In this document: piece by piece, positions 41,098-49,953 of the stretch | How the letters are laid out: each line of letters opens with the position of its first letter | How positions within the stretch are numbered: the first letter of the stretch is position 1 | Assembly (NCBI GenBank): GCA_934747385.1 | Contig: CAKVGK010000001.1 | Location: 372,001-436,000 of the forward strand | Direction of reading: 5' to 3' | DNA length: 64,000 nt | Origin: an uncultured Clostridia bacterium | GTDB lineage: Bacteria; Bacillota; Clostridia; Christensenellales; UBA1242 | Position numbers and translations under genes: made by a program | Notes under the pieces: generated by a model | Databases searched by the model: none | Told to the model about the DNA's origin: nothing | Seen by the model: only the letters and a program-made list of their open reading frames with translations

Positions 41098-41211
41098 AAT
41101 TTTATATTTGATTTAACAATTTAGTTTCCCCAATCTTCTGGCAGATTTTAAGCCAAAACCTGCCAATCAATTTTAACCCTACACAAAAGTAAAAACAATT
41201 AAAGTTGGTGA

Positions 41212-41240
41212 TTGACTTTTCTTTCAATATATAGTATAAT
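41212..41240 (+). promoter_or_regulatory. dnaA promoter
   Basis: TTGACT (41212-41217) and TATAAT (41235-41240) are separated by 17 bp, 19 bp before the dnaA ATG. Confidence 0.8.
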
Positions 41241-41259
41241 AAAGACATAGGAGAGAAAT

Positions 41260-42609
41260 ATGTTTTTGCTAGACCAATGGAAAAAAGTTTTAAACAGATT
41301 GGAAGCGGAAGTTACAGCGGTCACATTTGACTTGTGGATAAATACTCTCACTCCAATTCAATACGCAAATGATGAACTTATTTTAATGGCACCAAGTGTA
41401 ACTGCAAAAAATCAAGTTAACCAACCTGGCATATTTGACAAAATCACAAAATGTGTTAGGGAAGAATTTAATTCTTACACATTTGTGCGTGTAACAGAAA
41501 AGCAAGAATATGAAGAAAGCATAAGAAAACAAGAACAAGAACTTGAAAAAATCATGTCCAATGTGACAAATTTAAAATCCAAGTTTAATCCAAAATACAC
41601 ATTTGATGCTTTCGTTATTGGTAAGTCTAACCAAGTAGTGTGTGCAGCAATGCAAAATGTTGCAGAACATCCAAGTGAAAAATTTAACCCACTGTTCATT
41701 TATGGTGGTGTTGGGCTTGGAAAAACTCACTTACTTCACGCTGTTGGTAATTATCTTAATCAACACAGACCTGACCTTAATGTTTTGTATGTAACATGCG
41801 AAAAGTTTACAAATGATTATGTTGATTCAATACGAAAAGGTAAAGACAATTCAAACAATGACTTTAGAGAAAAATATCGTAACGTAGACGTGCTTATGAT
41901 TGATGATATTCAATTCATCAGCAACAAAATGGGCATTCAGGAAGAATTCTTCCACACATTCAACGACCTTTATCAAAACAATAAACAAATTATAATTGCT
42001 TCTGACCGCTCTCCAAAAGAGATGACAGCGTTGGAAGAAAGATTGCGCAGCCGTTTCAGTTCTGGACTTATTCAAGATATTCAAGAGCCAGACTATGAAA
42101 CCAAGGTTGCAATCATAAAAAAGAAATGCAGTCAAGAAGGTTATCTTGTTGACGAAGATGTTGTAGATTTTATAGCTTTAAAAACTGGCACAAACATTCG
42201 TGAGATGGAAGGCATTTTGAGCAAAGTTGTTTTCTATAGTGGTCTTATTGGTAAAACTCATGCAAGCATGGAAGACGCCAAAGAAGCACTTAAAGATTAT
42301 GTTGAAGAAGAAAAAACAAATTTAAATGCTGATAAAATAATGAACACTTGTTGTGATTTCTTCAAAATTAGTAAAGAAGATTTGATTGGTAAAAAGAAAA
42401 ACAAAGAGATTGTTGAACCAAGGCAACTTTGTATTTATCTTATTAACGACATGTTAAATATTCCACTTACTGCAATCGGTGACTTGTTTGGAGGTAGGGA
42501 CCATACAACAATCATGCACGCGAGGGACAAAATTAGCAATCAAATAAAAGTTAATCCTCATGTTAAAACATTGGTTAACGATATTCGCAGCAGACTTTTA
42601 AAATATTAA
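41260..42609 (+). CDS. dnaA: Chromosomal replication initiator DnaA
   Basis: DnaA binds DnaA boxes and melts the origin. Domain I spans about residues 1-80. The AAA+ core has Walker A GGVGLGKTHLL (about 148-158) and Walker B VLMIDDIQF (about 210-218). The helix-turn-helix of domain IV ends with GGRDHTTIMHARDKI (about 410-424), the sequence that reads the DnaA box. Length 449 is standard. AGGAGAG precedes the ATG. It is the only plus-strand gene between about 37 and 51 kb, inverted relative to its usual partners dnaN and recF. Confidence 0.97.
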   Translation: MFLLDQWKKVLNRLEAEVTAVTFDLWINTLTPIQYANDELILMAPSVTAKNQVNQPGIFDKITKCVREEFNSYTFVRVTEKQEYEESIRKQEQELEKIMSNVTNLKSKFNPKYTFDAFVIGKSNQVVCAAMQNVAEHPSEKFNPLFIYGGVGLGKTHLLHAVGNYLNQHRPDLNVLYVTCEKFTNDYVDSIRKGKDNSNNDFREKYRNVDVLMIDDIQFISNKMGIQEEFFHTFNDLYQNNKQIIIASDRSPKEMTALEERLRSRFSSGLIQDIQEPDYETKVAIIKKKCSQEGYLVDEDVVDFIALKTGTNIREMEGILSKVVFYSGLIGKTHASMEDAKEALKDYVEEEKTNLNADKIMNTCCDFFKISKEDLIGKKKNKEIVEPRQLCIYLINDMLNIPLTAIGDLFGGRDHTTIMHARDKISNQIKVNPHVKTLVNDIRSRLLKY

Positions 42610-42644
42610 AATTGAAAAATATAAATAAAATTTACATAAAAATT

Positions 42645-42676
42645 AAAAAAAACAGGTTGTTTAGCCTGTTTTTTTG
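42645..42676 (+). terminator. Terminator of dnaA
   Basis: AAAAAACAGG and CCTGTTTTTT pair in a hairpin followed by T residues, about 40 bp after the dnaA stop. Confidence 0.75.
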
Positions 42677-42827
42677 TTTATTTTTTAATTTTCATTTTTT
42701 TATTTGCTAAAAAACAAATCATGATTACAAACGGAAAAAAACAAAAAAATTAGTTTTTCAAGTTTTCAGTATATTATTTCGATTAAATTTATAGTAAAAG
42801 TTTTAAAATCAAATTTTATGCAATATA

Positions 42828-43904
42828 TTAAACTTTTGTTCCGTTTTTAATTTCAATAATGTTTGCTTTAAAATTTATTCTTGGCAACGCGGTACAAGTG
42901 ATAAGAGTTTGATATTGTTTTGTTAAATTCAAAAGTCTGTTTTGCCTTTCATCATCTAATTCACTCAACACGTCGTCAAGTAAAAGCACAGGAAATTCGC
43001 CAATTTCCTGTTTAATAACTTCCATAAGTGAAAGTTTAACAACCAGTGCCACGGTTCTCTGTTGCCCCTGACTGGCAAATTGGCGACAATCCAAACCATT
43101 AATTTTAAAAATTATGTCATCACGATGAGGCCCAACGCAAGTGTAACCCAACTCAAGTTCTTTGATTAAACTTTTGTCAAATTGATTTTGTAAATCTTTC
43201 GAAACGGAAATTTCATCTGATTTTTTGTAACTATATTCAATGTCTAAATTTTCGTCCAAAGTTATTTCTTTATGAATGTTTTTTGCAAAAATTTTTAATT
43301 TATCAATAAATTCAATACGTTTTTCAATGATTTTTTCAGCAATTTCAATTAATTGTGGAGTAAAAAGATTTAATTGCTCAATTTTTGTTTTCGTAGAATT
43401 TAAACTTTTAAGTATTGCATTTCGTTGTTTTAAAATTTTGTCATATCTCAAAAGATTGTATAAATATGGCTTGTCAAATTGACTTATTGAAACGTCCAAA
43501 AAATTGCGTCTATCTTCTGGCACTTCTTTAATTAATTTCATTTCATCTGGACTGAAATACACAACCGATAATATACCAACCAATTCAGTCAATTTCAAAA
43601 TGTTGAGGTTGTTAATTTTGATTGCTTTTTTGTTAGATTTATCCAAAAACATTTTTATATTTTTGTTGCCGGCAGTTGTAACAAATTCAACTTCAATTTT
43701 TGCCTTGTCTTGTTCAAATTTTATCAACTGTTTTTCTTTGCTGTTTTTTGGACTTTTTCCAACACTTAACAAATACAAACTTTCCAACATGTTTGTTTTA
43801 CCTTGTGCGTTTTTGCCAACAATAAAATTAACACCATCTTCAAAATTGATTATGGAGTTTGTGTAATTTCTAAAGTTAACAAGTTCTAATTTATCAATTT
43901 TCAT
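42828..43904 (-). CDS. recF: DNA replication and repair protein RecF
   Basis: RecF helps load RecA at gaps. The ABC-type ATPase features are Walker A VGKNAQGKTNML (about 29-40), a signature loop FASQGQQRTVAL (about 272-283) and Walker B LLLDDVLSELD (about 303-313). The 358-residue length is normal. It is on the minus strand, convergent with dnaA. The promoter lies only 8 nt from the ATG with no ribosome binding site, predicting a near-leaderless mRNA. The S4-domain gene yaaA often found before recF is absent here. Confidence 0.95.
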   Translation of the reverse strand: MKIDKLELVNFRNYTNSIINFEDGVNFIVGKNAQGKTNMLESLYLLSVGKSPKNSKEKQLIKFEQDKAKIEVEFVTTAGNKNIKMFLDKSNKKAIKINNLNILKLTELVGILSVVYFSPDEMKLIKEVPEDRRNFLDVSISQFDKPYLYNLLRYDKILKQRNAILKSLNSTKTKIEQLNLFTPQLIEIAEKIIEKRIEFIDKLKIFAKNIHKEITLDENLDIEYSYKKSDEISVSKDLQNQFDKSLIKELELGYTCVGPHRDDIIFKINGLDCRQFASQGQQRTVALVVKLSLMEVIKQEIGEFPVLLLDDVLSELDDERQNRLLNLTKQYQTLITCTALPRINFKANIIEIKNGTKV

Positions 43905-43912
43905 TATGATTA

Positions 43913-43941
43913 ATTATAATATTTTGAAAAAAAATTGTCAA
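43913..43941 (-). promoter_or_regulatory. recF promoter (near-leaderless)
   Basis: TTGACA (43936-43941) and TATAAT (43913-43918) are both consensus, separated by 17 bp, with the -10 box 8 nt from the ATG. Confidence 0.75.
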
Positions 43942-44050
43942 TATATTTAAAATTTAATAAAAATACATTAATATTTTAATGTTTATAAATTTTTTTTAAA
44001 AATTTTATTTTAATATTTAGTTTTTGTAGCAAATAGCAGTAGTGACTCCT

Positions 44051-44090
44051 CGCGTGCGCGCGCACGCACGCGCGCGTACGCGTATATATA
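44051..44090. repeat. 40-bp alternating pyrimidine-purine tract
   Basis: Twenty consecutive pyrimidine-purine steps, mostly CG, CA/TG and TA, form a GC-rich island in an AT-rich spacer. It includes palindromes such as CGTGCGCGCGCACG and CGCGTACGCG. Such tracts favour Z-DNA or cruciform structures. Confidence 0.85.
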
Positions 44091-44206
44091 ATGAAAGAAA
44101 AATTTATTAAATCTAGATAATATTCCTTTTTATAACTTGCGTTATAAGCATAGATTAATAAATTATTTTTATTTTTTAATTATAAAATATAATCTATTTG
44201 ATATAA

Positions 44207-44237
44207 AAAAAAAGAAAATTAATTTTTTCTTTTTGAA
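44207..44237 (-). terminator. Terminator of rsmG
   Basis: AAAAAGAAAATTAATTTTTTCTTTTT forms an A/T-rich hairpin with a T tail just after the rsmG stop. Confidence 0.5.
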
Positions 44238-44241
44238 TTTT

Positions 44242-44919
44242 TTATAAAATTGGCTTAAGTTTTGGCAAATTTTTATCTCTTGGGTATTGTTTTGGTGTTT
44301 CCTTAATTTTTTTAATTATAATAATGTTTCTTTCGCCCTCATTGTTAGGTAATTCAAAGTGAAGGGTTTTGACATATTCACCCCCTAAAATTGCCAAAGC
44401 ATTTTTTGCTTCGTCAATCTCTTCTTGAAAGTTGCTGCCCTTGAAAGCCAACACAATCCCACCCAGTTTAACTAAAGGTAAAAGGTACTCCAAAAGGGTG
44501 TTCAATTTTGCAACTGCACGTGCAACCGCAACGTCAAATTTTTCTCTATTTGTTTTTGCAAAATCTTCTGCTCTCGAATGAATGTTGTTTGTAGAGATAT
44601 TCAATTCGGTTGTCAGTTCATTCAAAAAATTTATACGTTTATTTAAACTGTCAACCATTGTTAATTCAACGTCTGGTCTAACAATTTTTATAGGTAAACT
44701 AGGAAATCCTGCCCCTGTTCCAACATCAACAATTTTGGCATTTAGTTTTACTTCTTTAATTGGTAAAATGCTATCTAAAAAGTGTTTATTGAATACTTGC
44801 TCTTTTTCAGTTATTGCAGTTAAATTAACCTTTTCATTGTATGAAACAAGTTTTTCGAAATATTTTTCGAAAACATTATAATTATTATTAATTAATTCTA
44901 ATTGATAATCAATATTCAT
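44242..44919 (-). CDS. rsmG: 16S rRNA (guanine-N7)-methyltransferase RsmG
   Basis: RsmG (GidB) methylates G527 of 16S rRNA. The SAM-binding motif VDVGTGAGFPSLPI (about 59-72) and FDVAVARAVAKL (about 125-136) mark the fold. Length is 225 residues from the ATG at 44919. That start has AGGA about 6 nt upstream and is preferred over one ten codons earlier. It follows mnmG by 77 bp, as is usual for gidA-gidB. Confidence 0.94.
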   Translation of the reverse strand: MNIDYQLELINNNYNVFEKYFEKLVSYNEKVNLTAITEKEQVFNKHFLDSILPIKEVKLNAKIVDVGTGAGFPSLPIKIVRPDVELTMVDSLNKRINFLNELTTELNISTNNIHSRAEDFAKTNREKFDVAVARAVAKLNTLLEYLLPLVKLGGIVLAFKGSNFQEEIDEAKNALAILGGEYVKTLHFELPNNEGERNIIIIKKIKETPKQYPRDKNLPKLKPIL

Positions 44920-44996
44920 AAATTTTCCTAAAATACTTAATAATAGCATTTTTTAAAGGTTTTATTAGATGTTTTTTAATTAATTTTCTAATATTT

Positions 44997-46862
44997 TTAA
45001 ATATATTTTTTTAACTTTAAATATACCAATAAAACATTAATGTCAGCAGGACTCACACCATCAATTCTTTTGGCTTGACCAAGAGTTGCTGGATTGAATT
45101 TGTTTAGTTTTTGCCTAGCCTCTAATCTCAATCCCTTAATTTCGTTGTAATCAATATTTGGAAGAATAAGATTTTCGGTTTTAAGTTGTTTTTCAATCAA
45201 CTCTTTTTCTTGTTTAATATAACCCTCATATTTGATTTCTGTGTTAATATATTCCAAAACATTATTTGGCACATTTTCAAACAAGTTAAACTGTTTTTTA
45301 ATGTCAAAAATATTTATATTGTTGCGCTTGATTGCATCCCTCAATGTTAATCCTGACTTTGGCAAGTTCTCATTTTTTTCTTCAAACAATGCACGTAATT
45401 TTTCTGGATTACACATTGTTAAAAGTCCAGTTTCAACTTGTTTAATTTGATCTAGTTTTTTTGTAAACAACTTATATTGTTTGTTGTCAACCAGACCAAT
45501 TTGATGACCAATTTCAGTTAATCTCATGTCACAATTGTCTTGCCTCAAAATTAGTCTATATTCAGCTCTGCTTGTCATCATTCGATAAGGTTCGATAATA
45601 TCTTTAGTAACCAAATCGTCAATAAGCACGCCAATATATGCTTGGTCACGTCCCAGAACAAAAGGTGAAAGGTTATCAATATACCTTTCGGCATTAATGC
45701 CAGCCATAAGTCCTTGTGCGCCTGCCTCTTCGTACCCGCTTGTTCCGTTAATTTGCCCGGCAAAAAACAATCCGTTAACTTTTTTGCTTTCCAAGTTGTT
45801 TTTTAGTTCGGTTGCGTTTATACAATCATATTCAATAGCATACGCAAAACGCATTATTTTAACATTTTCAAACCCAGGTATCAGGCAATACATTTTTCTT
45901 TGCACGTCTGAGGGCATGCTGCTTGAAATGCCCTGAACGTAAATCTCATCAGTGCTAGCGCTTTCAGGTTCCAAAAACAGTTGGTGACGCTCTTTGTCAG
46001 CGAAACGCATGATTTTGTCTTCGATACTAGGACAATATCTTGGGCCAACACCATGAATTTTACCCGAATATAGTGGTGCACGATCAATATTTGCGCGTAT
46101 ACAATCATGCATTTCTTTTGAAGTATAACCAAGGTAACAAGGTATTTTATTTTTAACTCTCTTCCCAGTAGAACTGAAGCTTATGTCCAAGTCATCGCCG
46201 GGTTGTATCTCAAATTTTGAGAAATCGATACTTTTTTTATCCACACGCGCAGGTGTTCCAGTTTTAAAACGTCTAATTTCAATGCCTAAATTAATCAAGG
46301 ATTTTGTTAACATTGTGCTTGGTTCAAAACCGTTTGGACCTGTAAATTTTGTAAAGTCTCCTATAATAATTCGGCTGTTTAAATATACACCAGTTGCAAC
46401 AACAACTGCAGAGCATTTAAAAATCTCTCCCATGCTTGTTTTAATACCTACAACTTTGCCATTTTCCACCAAAATTTCTGCAACTTCGCATTGCAAAACG
46501 TCAAGATTCTTTTGGTGTTCAATGGTTTTTTTCATTTCAGTGTGGTAGACAACTTTGTCAACTTGTGCGCGCAGAGATTGGACTGCAGGACCCTTGCCAG
46601 AATTTAACATACGTAATTGAAGCATTGATTTATCTGCATTTTTGCCCATTTCTCCGCCCAAAGCGTCAATTTCACCTGCTAATTGCCCTTTTGCTGTGCC
46701 ACCGATGCTTGGGTTGCAAGCCAAAAAAGCAATACTGTCTAAATTTAAAGTGGTGAGAAGTGTTTTTTTACCAAGACGTGAAAGAGCAAGACAGGCTTCA
46801 CTTCCAGCATGTCCACTTCCAATAACCACAGCATCATATGTTTCAATAAAACTTTCTATCAT
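44997..46862 (-). CDS. mnmG: tRNA uridine-modifying enzyme MnmG
   Basis: MnmG (GidA) works with MnmE to modify U34 of tRNAs. The FAD-binding motif GSGHAGSEAC is at residues 16-25. GPRYCPSIEDKIMRF (about 271-285) and the GYEEAGAQGLMAG region (about 374-386) are family signatures. Length 621 is standard. The ATG is 11 nt from the -10 box, without a ribosome binding site. A terminator lies between it and mnmE, so it has its own transcript. Confidence 0.96.
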   Translation of the reverse strand: MIESFIETYDAVVIGSGHAGSEACLALSRLGKKTLLTTLNLDSIAFLACNPSIGGTAKGQLAGEIDALGGEMGKNADKSMLQLRMLNSGKGPAVQSLRAQVDKVVYHTEMKKTIEHQKNLDVLQCEVAEILVENGKVVGIKTSMGEIFKCSAVVVATGVYLNSRIIIGDFTKFTGPNGFEPSTMLTKSLINLGIEIRRFKTGTPARVDKKSIDFSKFEIQPGDDLDISFSSTGKRVKNKIPCYLGYTSKEMHDCIRANIDRAPLYSGKIHGVGPRYCPSIEDKIMRFADKERHQLFLEPESASTDEIYVQGISSSMPSDVQRKMYCLIPGFENVKIMRFAYAIEYDCINATELKNNLESKKVNGLFFAGQINGTSGYEEAGAQGLMAGINAERYIDNLSPFVLGRDQAYIGVLIDDLVTKDIIEPYRMMTSRAEYRLILRQDNCDMRLTEIGHQIGLVDNKQYKLFTKKLDQIKQVETGLLTMCNPEKLRALFEEKNENLPKSGLTLRDAIKRNNINIFDIKKQFNLFENVPNNVLEYINTEIKYEGYIKQEKELIEKQLKTENLILPNIDYNEIKGLRLEARQKLNKFNPATLGQAKRIDGVSPADINVLLVYLKLKKYI

Positions 46863-46873
46863 AAAACCAGTTT

Positions 46874-46901
46874 ATTATAGCACAAAACCTTATTTTTTCA
46901 A
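46874..46901 (-). promoter_or_regulatory. mnmG promoter (near-leaderless)
   Basis: TTGAAA (46896-46901) and TATAAT (46874-46879) are separated by 16 bp, with the -10 box 11 nt from the ATG. Confidence 0.65.
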
Positions 46902-46924
46902 TATATATTTAATTTTTTTAAAAA

Positions 46925-46960
46925 AAATGTGCCAAATTATTTTAATTATAGCACATTTTT
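46925..46960 (-). terminator. Terminator of mnmE
   Basis: AAAAATGTGC and GCACATTTTT pair in a hairpin between the mnmE stop and the mnmG promoter, with a T run on the minus strand. Confidence 0.75.
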
Positions 46961-46971
46961 ATAAAAATTTA

Positions 46972-48267
46972 TTATTTTCCAAGGCAAAATTTACTAAAAA
47001 TTTTATCAATTATTGCTTCATTACTTGTTGTACCACTTATTTCACCCAATTCAAGCCACACATTTTTAATTTCATTGCTTATAATGTCCATAGTTTCAGT
47101 GTTAAACAATTCAATAACTTTCCTTAAAAGATTTAAAGATTTCTTAACACACTCTATATGGCGCACATTGGTTAAATATAGCCCATTATTTAGTGTCCTT
47201 CCACCCATTGTCAAATCAAAGATTTTTTCTTTAAGGGTTTGAATGTTAAATCCGGTTTTGGCACTCACACATAGATATTCTTCTTGATTTGTTGGAACAA
47301 ATTCGTCATATTTATTGAAGATTTTAATATTTGGTTTGCTTGTTTCAATTGTGTTTATATTGTTTTTATCACTAACAAGCAAAACAAGGTCGGCATCTTT
47401 TAAGGTTTGTTTAGCTCGGTCAATACCAATTTTTTCAACAATGTCATTACTTTCGCGTATACCTGCTGTGTCGAATAATCTAAATATTATGCCATTGAAT
47501 TCATATTCAGCTTCCACAATATCTCGGGTTGTACCGGCGATATTTGTTACAATTGCTTTTTGAGAATTAGTTAGCGCATTCAATAAACTTGATTTGCCTA
47601 CGTTAGGCGCTCCAACAATTGCAATATTCACGCCATGCTTAATTTTAAGACCATTTTTACTTTCGCTTATTAATGTTTGCAGGTCGTTGCAAATTAGCTT
47701 TAGGTGATTTAGCAAATTATCAGTTTCTTCCTGTGTATAGTCATATTCAGGGTAGTCAATTTTTGCCTCCAGTTCTGCCAATACGTCAGTTAATATATTT
47801 TGGTAATTTGAAATTTTGTCTTTAAGAGAACCCTGCATAAGATTGCTTGCCTGAGTTGCCTGAGCCTCACTTTCTGCGTTTATAATGTCCATAATGCCTT
47901 CTGCTTGATCTATACTCATTTTCCCATTGATAAATGCTCGTTTACTAAACTCACCAGGCGCTGCCATTTTAGCACCAAAAATTAATGATTGTTCTATAAT
48001 TTTTTGCGCTAAATAATAACCGCCATGTGATTGTACCTCTGCAACGTCTTCACCGGTAAAACTATTGGGCGCTGAAAAATAAACAACAAGCGCATTGTCG
48101 ATAATGTTTCCACAATGCACAGGTTTTAAATACATATATCTTGGCTTAAAGTCCAATTCCTCTTGTATGAGTTTTTGAAGAATCTGTTTTGCTTTATCAC
48201 CACTTATTCTAATTACTGCAACTCCACTATTTCCTGCTGGGGTTGCCAAAGCCACTATTGTTTCCAT
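46972..48267 (-). CDS. mnmE: tRNA modification GTPase MnmE
   Basis: MnmE (TrmE) partners MnmG. It has an N-terminal folate-binding domain, a GTPase domain with P-loop GAPNVGKSSLLNAL (about 222-235) and DTAGI (about 269-273), and the C-terminal CLGK tail with its essential cysteine. The ATG at 48267 was chosen because the upstream TTG candidate lies inside the promoter. The -10 box is only 6 nt from the ATG, so the mRNA should be leaderless. A terminator follows. Confidence 0.96.
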   Translation of the reverse strand: METIVALATPAGNSGVAVIRISGDKAKQILQKLIQEELDFKPRYMYLKPVHCGNIIDNALVVYFSAPNSFTGEDVAEVQSHGGYYLAQKIIEQSLIFGAKMAAPGEFSKRAFINGKMSIDQAEGIMDIINAESEAQATQASNLMQGSLKDKISNYQNILTDVLAELEAKIDYPEYDYTQEETDNLLNHLKLICNDLQTLISESKNGLKIKHGVNIAIVGAPNVGKSSLLNALTNSQKAIVTNIAGTTRDIVEAEYEFNGIIFRLFDTAGIRESNDIVEKIGIDRAKQTLKDADLVLLVSDKNNINTIETSKPNIKIFNKYDEFVPTNQEEYLCVSAKTGFNIQTLKEKIFDLTMGGRTLNNGLYLTNVRHIECVKKSLNLLRKVIELFNTETMDIISNEIKNVWLELGEISGTTSNEAIIDKIFSKFCLGK

Positions 48268-48273
48268 ACTATT

Positions 48274-48302
48274 ATTATACCACAATCGAAAGAGATATTC
48301 AA
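48274..48302 (-). promoter_or_regulatory. mnmE promoter (leaderless)
   Basis: TTGAAT (48297-48302) and TATAAT (48274-48279) are separated by 17 bp. Six nucleotides separate the -10 box from the ATG. Confidence 0.7.
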
Positions 48303-48375
48303 TAGTTTAAGGTATTAAAAGAACCCTTTAATTTGATTTGTTGTATACTAATTTTTATACACAACAAACAAAAAA

Positions 48376-48391
48376 TGTTCCACGTGGAACA
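48376..48391. promoter_or_regulatory. parS site 1
   Basis: This is a perfect palindrome TGTTCCACGTGGAACA, the ParB-binding parS consensus, just after the parB stop codon. Confidence 0.95.
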
Positions 48392-48453
48392 TTTTATATA
48401 ATTTTTATTTGTTAGAGATAAGTTTTGTTGTAAAATTGCTAAAATTTTTTAAA

Positions 48454-49341
48454 TTATCTTAAAAATGTATCATAAATACGGTCTAAATCGTCTTGTGAAT
48501 AATAATCTATATAAATTCTGCCTTTCTTTTGATTGCCAATAACAGAAACTTTTGTTCCTAATTTGCGTTGCATATCGGCAACAAATTCTTGAAGTTCATC
48601 TCCAATAGATTTAGGAGCGGCTTTTTTCTTTTTGCCACCTAAAATCATGTTGACTTCGTGTTCCAAGTCGCGAACAGTCAATTTGTCTTTGGCAACTTTC
48701 TTTGCCAGTAATAATTGTGTTGCATAATCTTCAATAGATACTAATATTTTGGCATGGCCAAATGATACTTTACCTTTTTCAACCAAATCAAGAACTTCTG
48801 GATATAAAGCCAAAATACGAACAGAGTTTGCTATGGCAGACCTTGGTTTTCCTAAGCGCTCCGCCACTTTTTCTTGAGTTAATCCATATTCTTCCATTAG
48901 CTTGCGAATACCTTTGGCAACCTCAACCGGATTCAAATCTTCTCTTTGCAAATTTTCAATGATTGATATTTCACTAATTTGTTTGTTTGAATAGTTTTTT
49001 ACTATTGCATCAACCTGTGTTAATCCACACAATTTGCAAGCACGATAGCGCCTTTCACCTGCGATAATCATGTAACCATCATCCATTTTATTTACAATGA
49101 TTGGTTGAATTAGTCCGTGTATTCTAATACTTTCTGCCAGTTCGTTCAAACTGTCTTTATCAAAAGTTTTTCTTGGCTGGTTTGGATTAGGGTACACTTT
49201 ATTTATGTCTATTTTTTCGATATCGCCCTGTCTTAGTTCATAATTTGTTACAGATTTTGTTTGTTGTGGTTGCTCTTTTTCATTTTCATCGTCATAGGCC
49301 TTTAAAAGACTGTCAAGACCTCTGCCTAAACCCATTTTCAT
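48454..49341 (-). CDS. parB: Chromosome partition protein ParB (Spo0J family)
   Basis: ParB is a CTP-dependent clamp that loads on parS and spreads along the origin region. It has the ParB/Srx nuclease-like fold with GERRYRACKLCGL (about 95-107), a helix-turn-helix with LTQEKVAERLGKPRSAIANSVR (about 154-175), and a C-terminal dimerisation region. A positively charged N-terminus suits ParA interaction. GGAGG precedes the ATG. parA lies upstream on the same strand, separated by a 612-bp spacer with two parS sites. Confidence 0.95.
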   Translation of the reverse strand: MKMGLGRGLDSLLKAYDDENEKEQPQQTKSVTNYELRQGDIEKIDINKVYPNPNQPRKTFDKDSLNELAESIRIHGLIQPIIVNKMDDGYMIIAGERRYRACKLCGLTQVDAIVKNYSNKQISEISIIENLQREDLNPVEVAKGIRKLMEEYGLTQEKVAERLGKPRSAIANSVRILALYPEVLDLVEKGKVSFGHAKILVSIEDYATQLLLAKKVAKDKLTVRDLEHEVNMILGGKKKKAAPKSIGDELQEFVADMQRKLGTKVSVIGNQKKGRIYIDYYSQDDLDRIYDTFLR

Positions 49342-49445
49342 ATTATTCCTCCAATACTATATGATATAAATATTTTAGCAAAAATTAAAACGCATGTCAA
49401 TTATTATTGCTAAAAACAGCAAAAAGTATATATAATTAAACAATT

Positions 49446-49461
49446 TGTTCCACGTGGAACA
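49446..49461. promoter_or_regulatory. parS site 2
   Basis: Perfect TGTTCCACGTGGAACA palindrome, about 105 bp upstream of the parB start. Confidence 0.95.
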
Positions 49462-49880
49462 TTTTGTGTAATTATTTTTAATAATTGTTAAATTTGATAG
49501 CAAAAGAACTAAAATATAGACATTTTAATTAATATTTATAATTTATATTAGCTATAGTATTTGATAGAATGTTTAAAATTGTATTTTTTATTAATAATAC
49601 CTTTTTAGTTTAGTGTTAGGGTATAGTATTAATTCCTTTGTTGTAGTTTGCTGTTTCATGAGTTTTATAAGATTAAACAATAATGTTTTAAAGTGTCAAG
49701 GGCAAGACAAATATTTAACAATTAATAATTTGATTATCAAGTTTGTTATAAGAGTATTAATAATTCACAAATGTTTAAATATATAAATAATCAAATCGTA
49801 TCTATAGATTTGTTTAAACTAAAGAGATTGAGGACGAATATTGTTTGGCTTTGTTGTTTGTATTTATAAAAATAAAAAAA

Positions 49881-49896
49881 TGTTCCACGTGGAACA
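49881..49896. promoter_or_regulatory. parS site 3
   Basis: Perfect TGTTCCACGTGGAACA palindrome, about 58 bp after the parA stop. Confidence 0.95.
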
Positions 49897-49953
49897 TTTT
49901 AACAATTTGAATTAAACTTGTCTTTATTAAACTAATCAAAACAATTATCGTGT

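Larger units (their letters stand above)
40498..41211. other. Probable replication origin (oriC)
   Basis: This AT-rich spacer between divergent dnaN and dnaA contains a perfect DnaA box at 40649-40657 and near-consensus boxes at 40719-40727, 40733-40741, 40757-40765 (TTATACACA) and 40778-40786. These are followed on the dnaA side by a very AT-rich stretch with a repeat array. Two perfect Spo0A boxes lie in the same spacer. The position next to dnaA and dnaN supports the call. Confidence 0.8.
43905..44241. other. Spacer between recF and rsmG with a Z-DNA-prone tract
   Basis: No gene is visible. It holds the recF promoter, a 40-bp alternating pyrimidine-purine tract (44051-44090), and the rsmG terminator hairpin near 44207-44237. 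Confidence 0.6.
49342..49953. other. Spacer between parB and parA
   Basis: No gene is visible. This AT-rich region holds two perfect parS sites (49446-49461 and 49881-49896). Confidence 0.7.
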
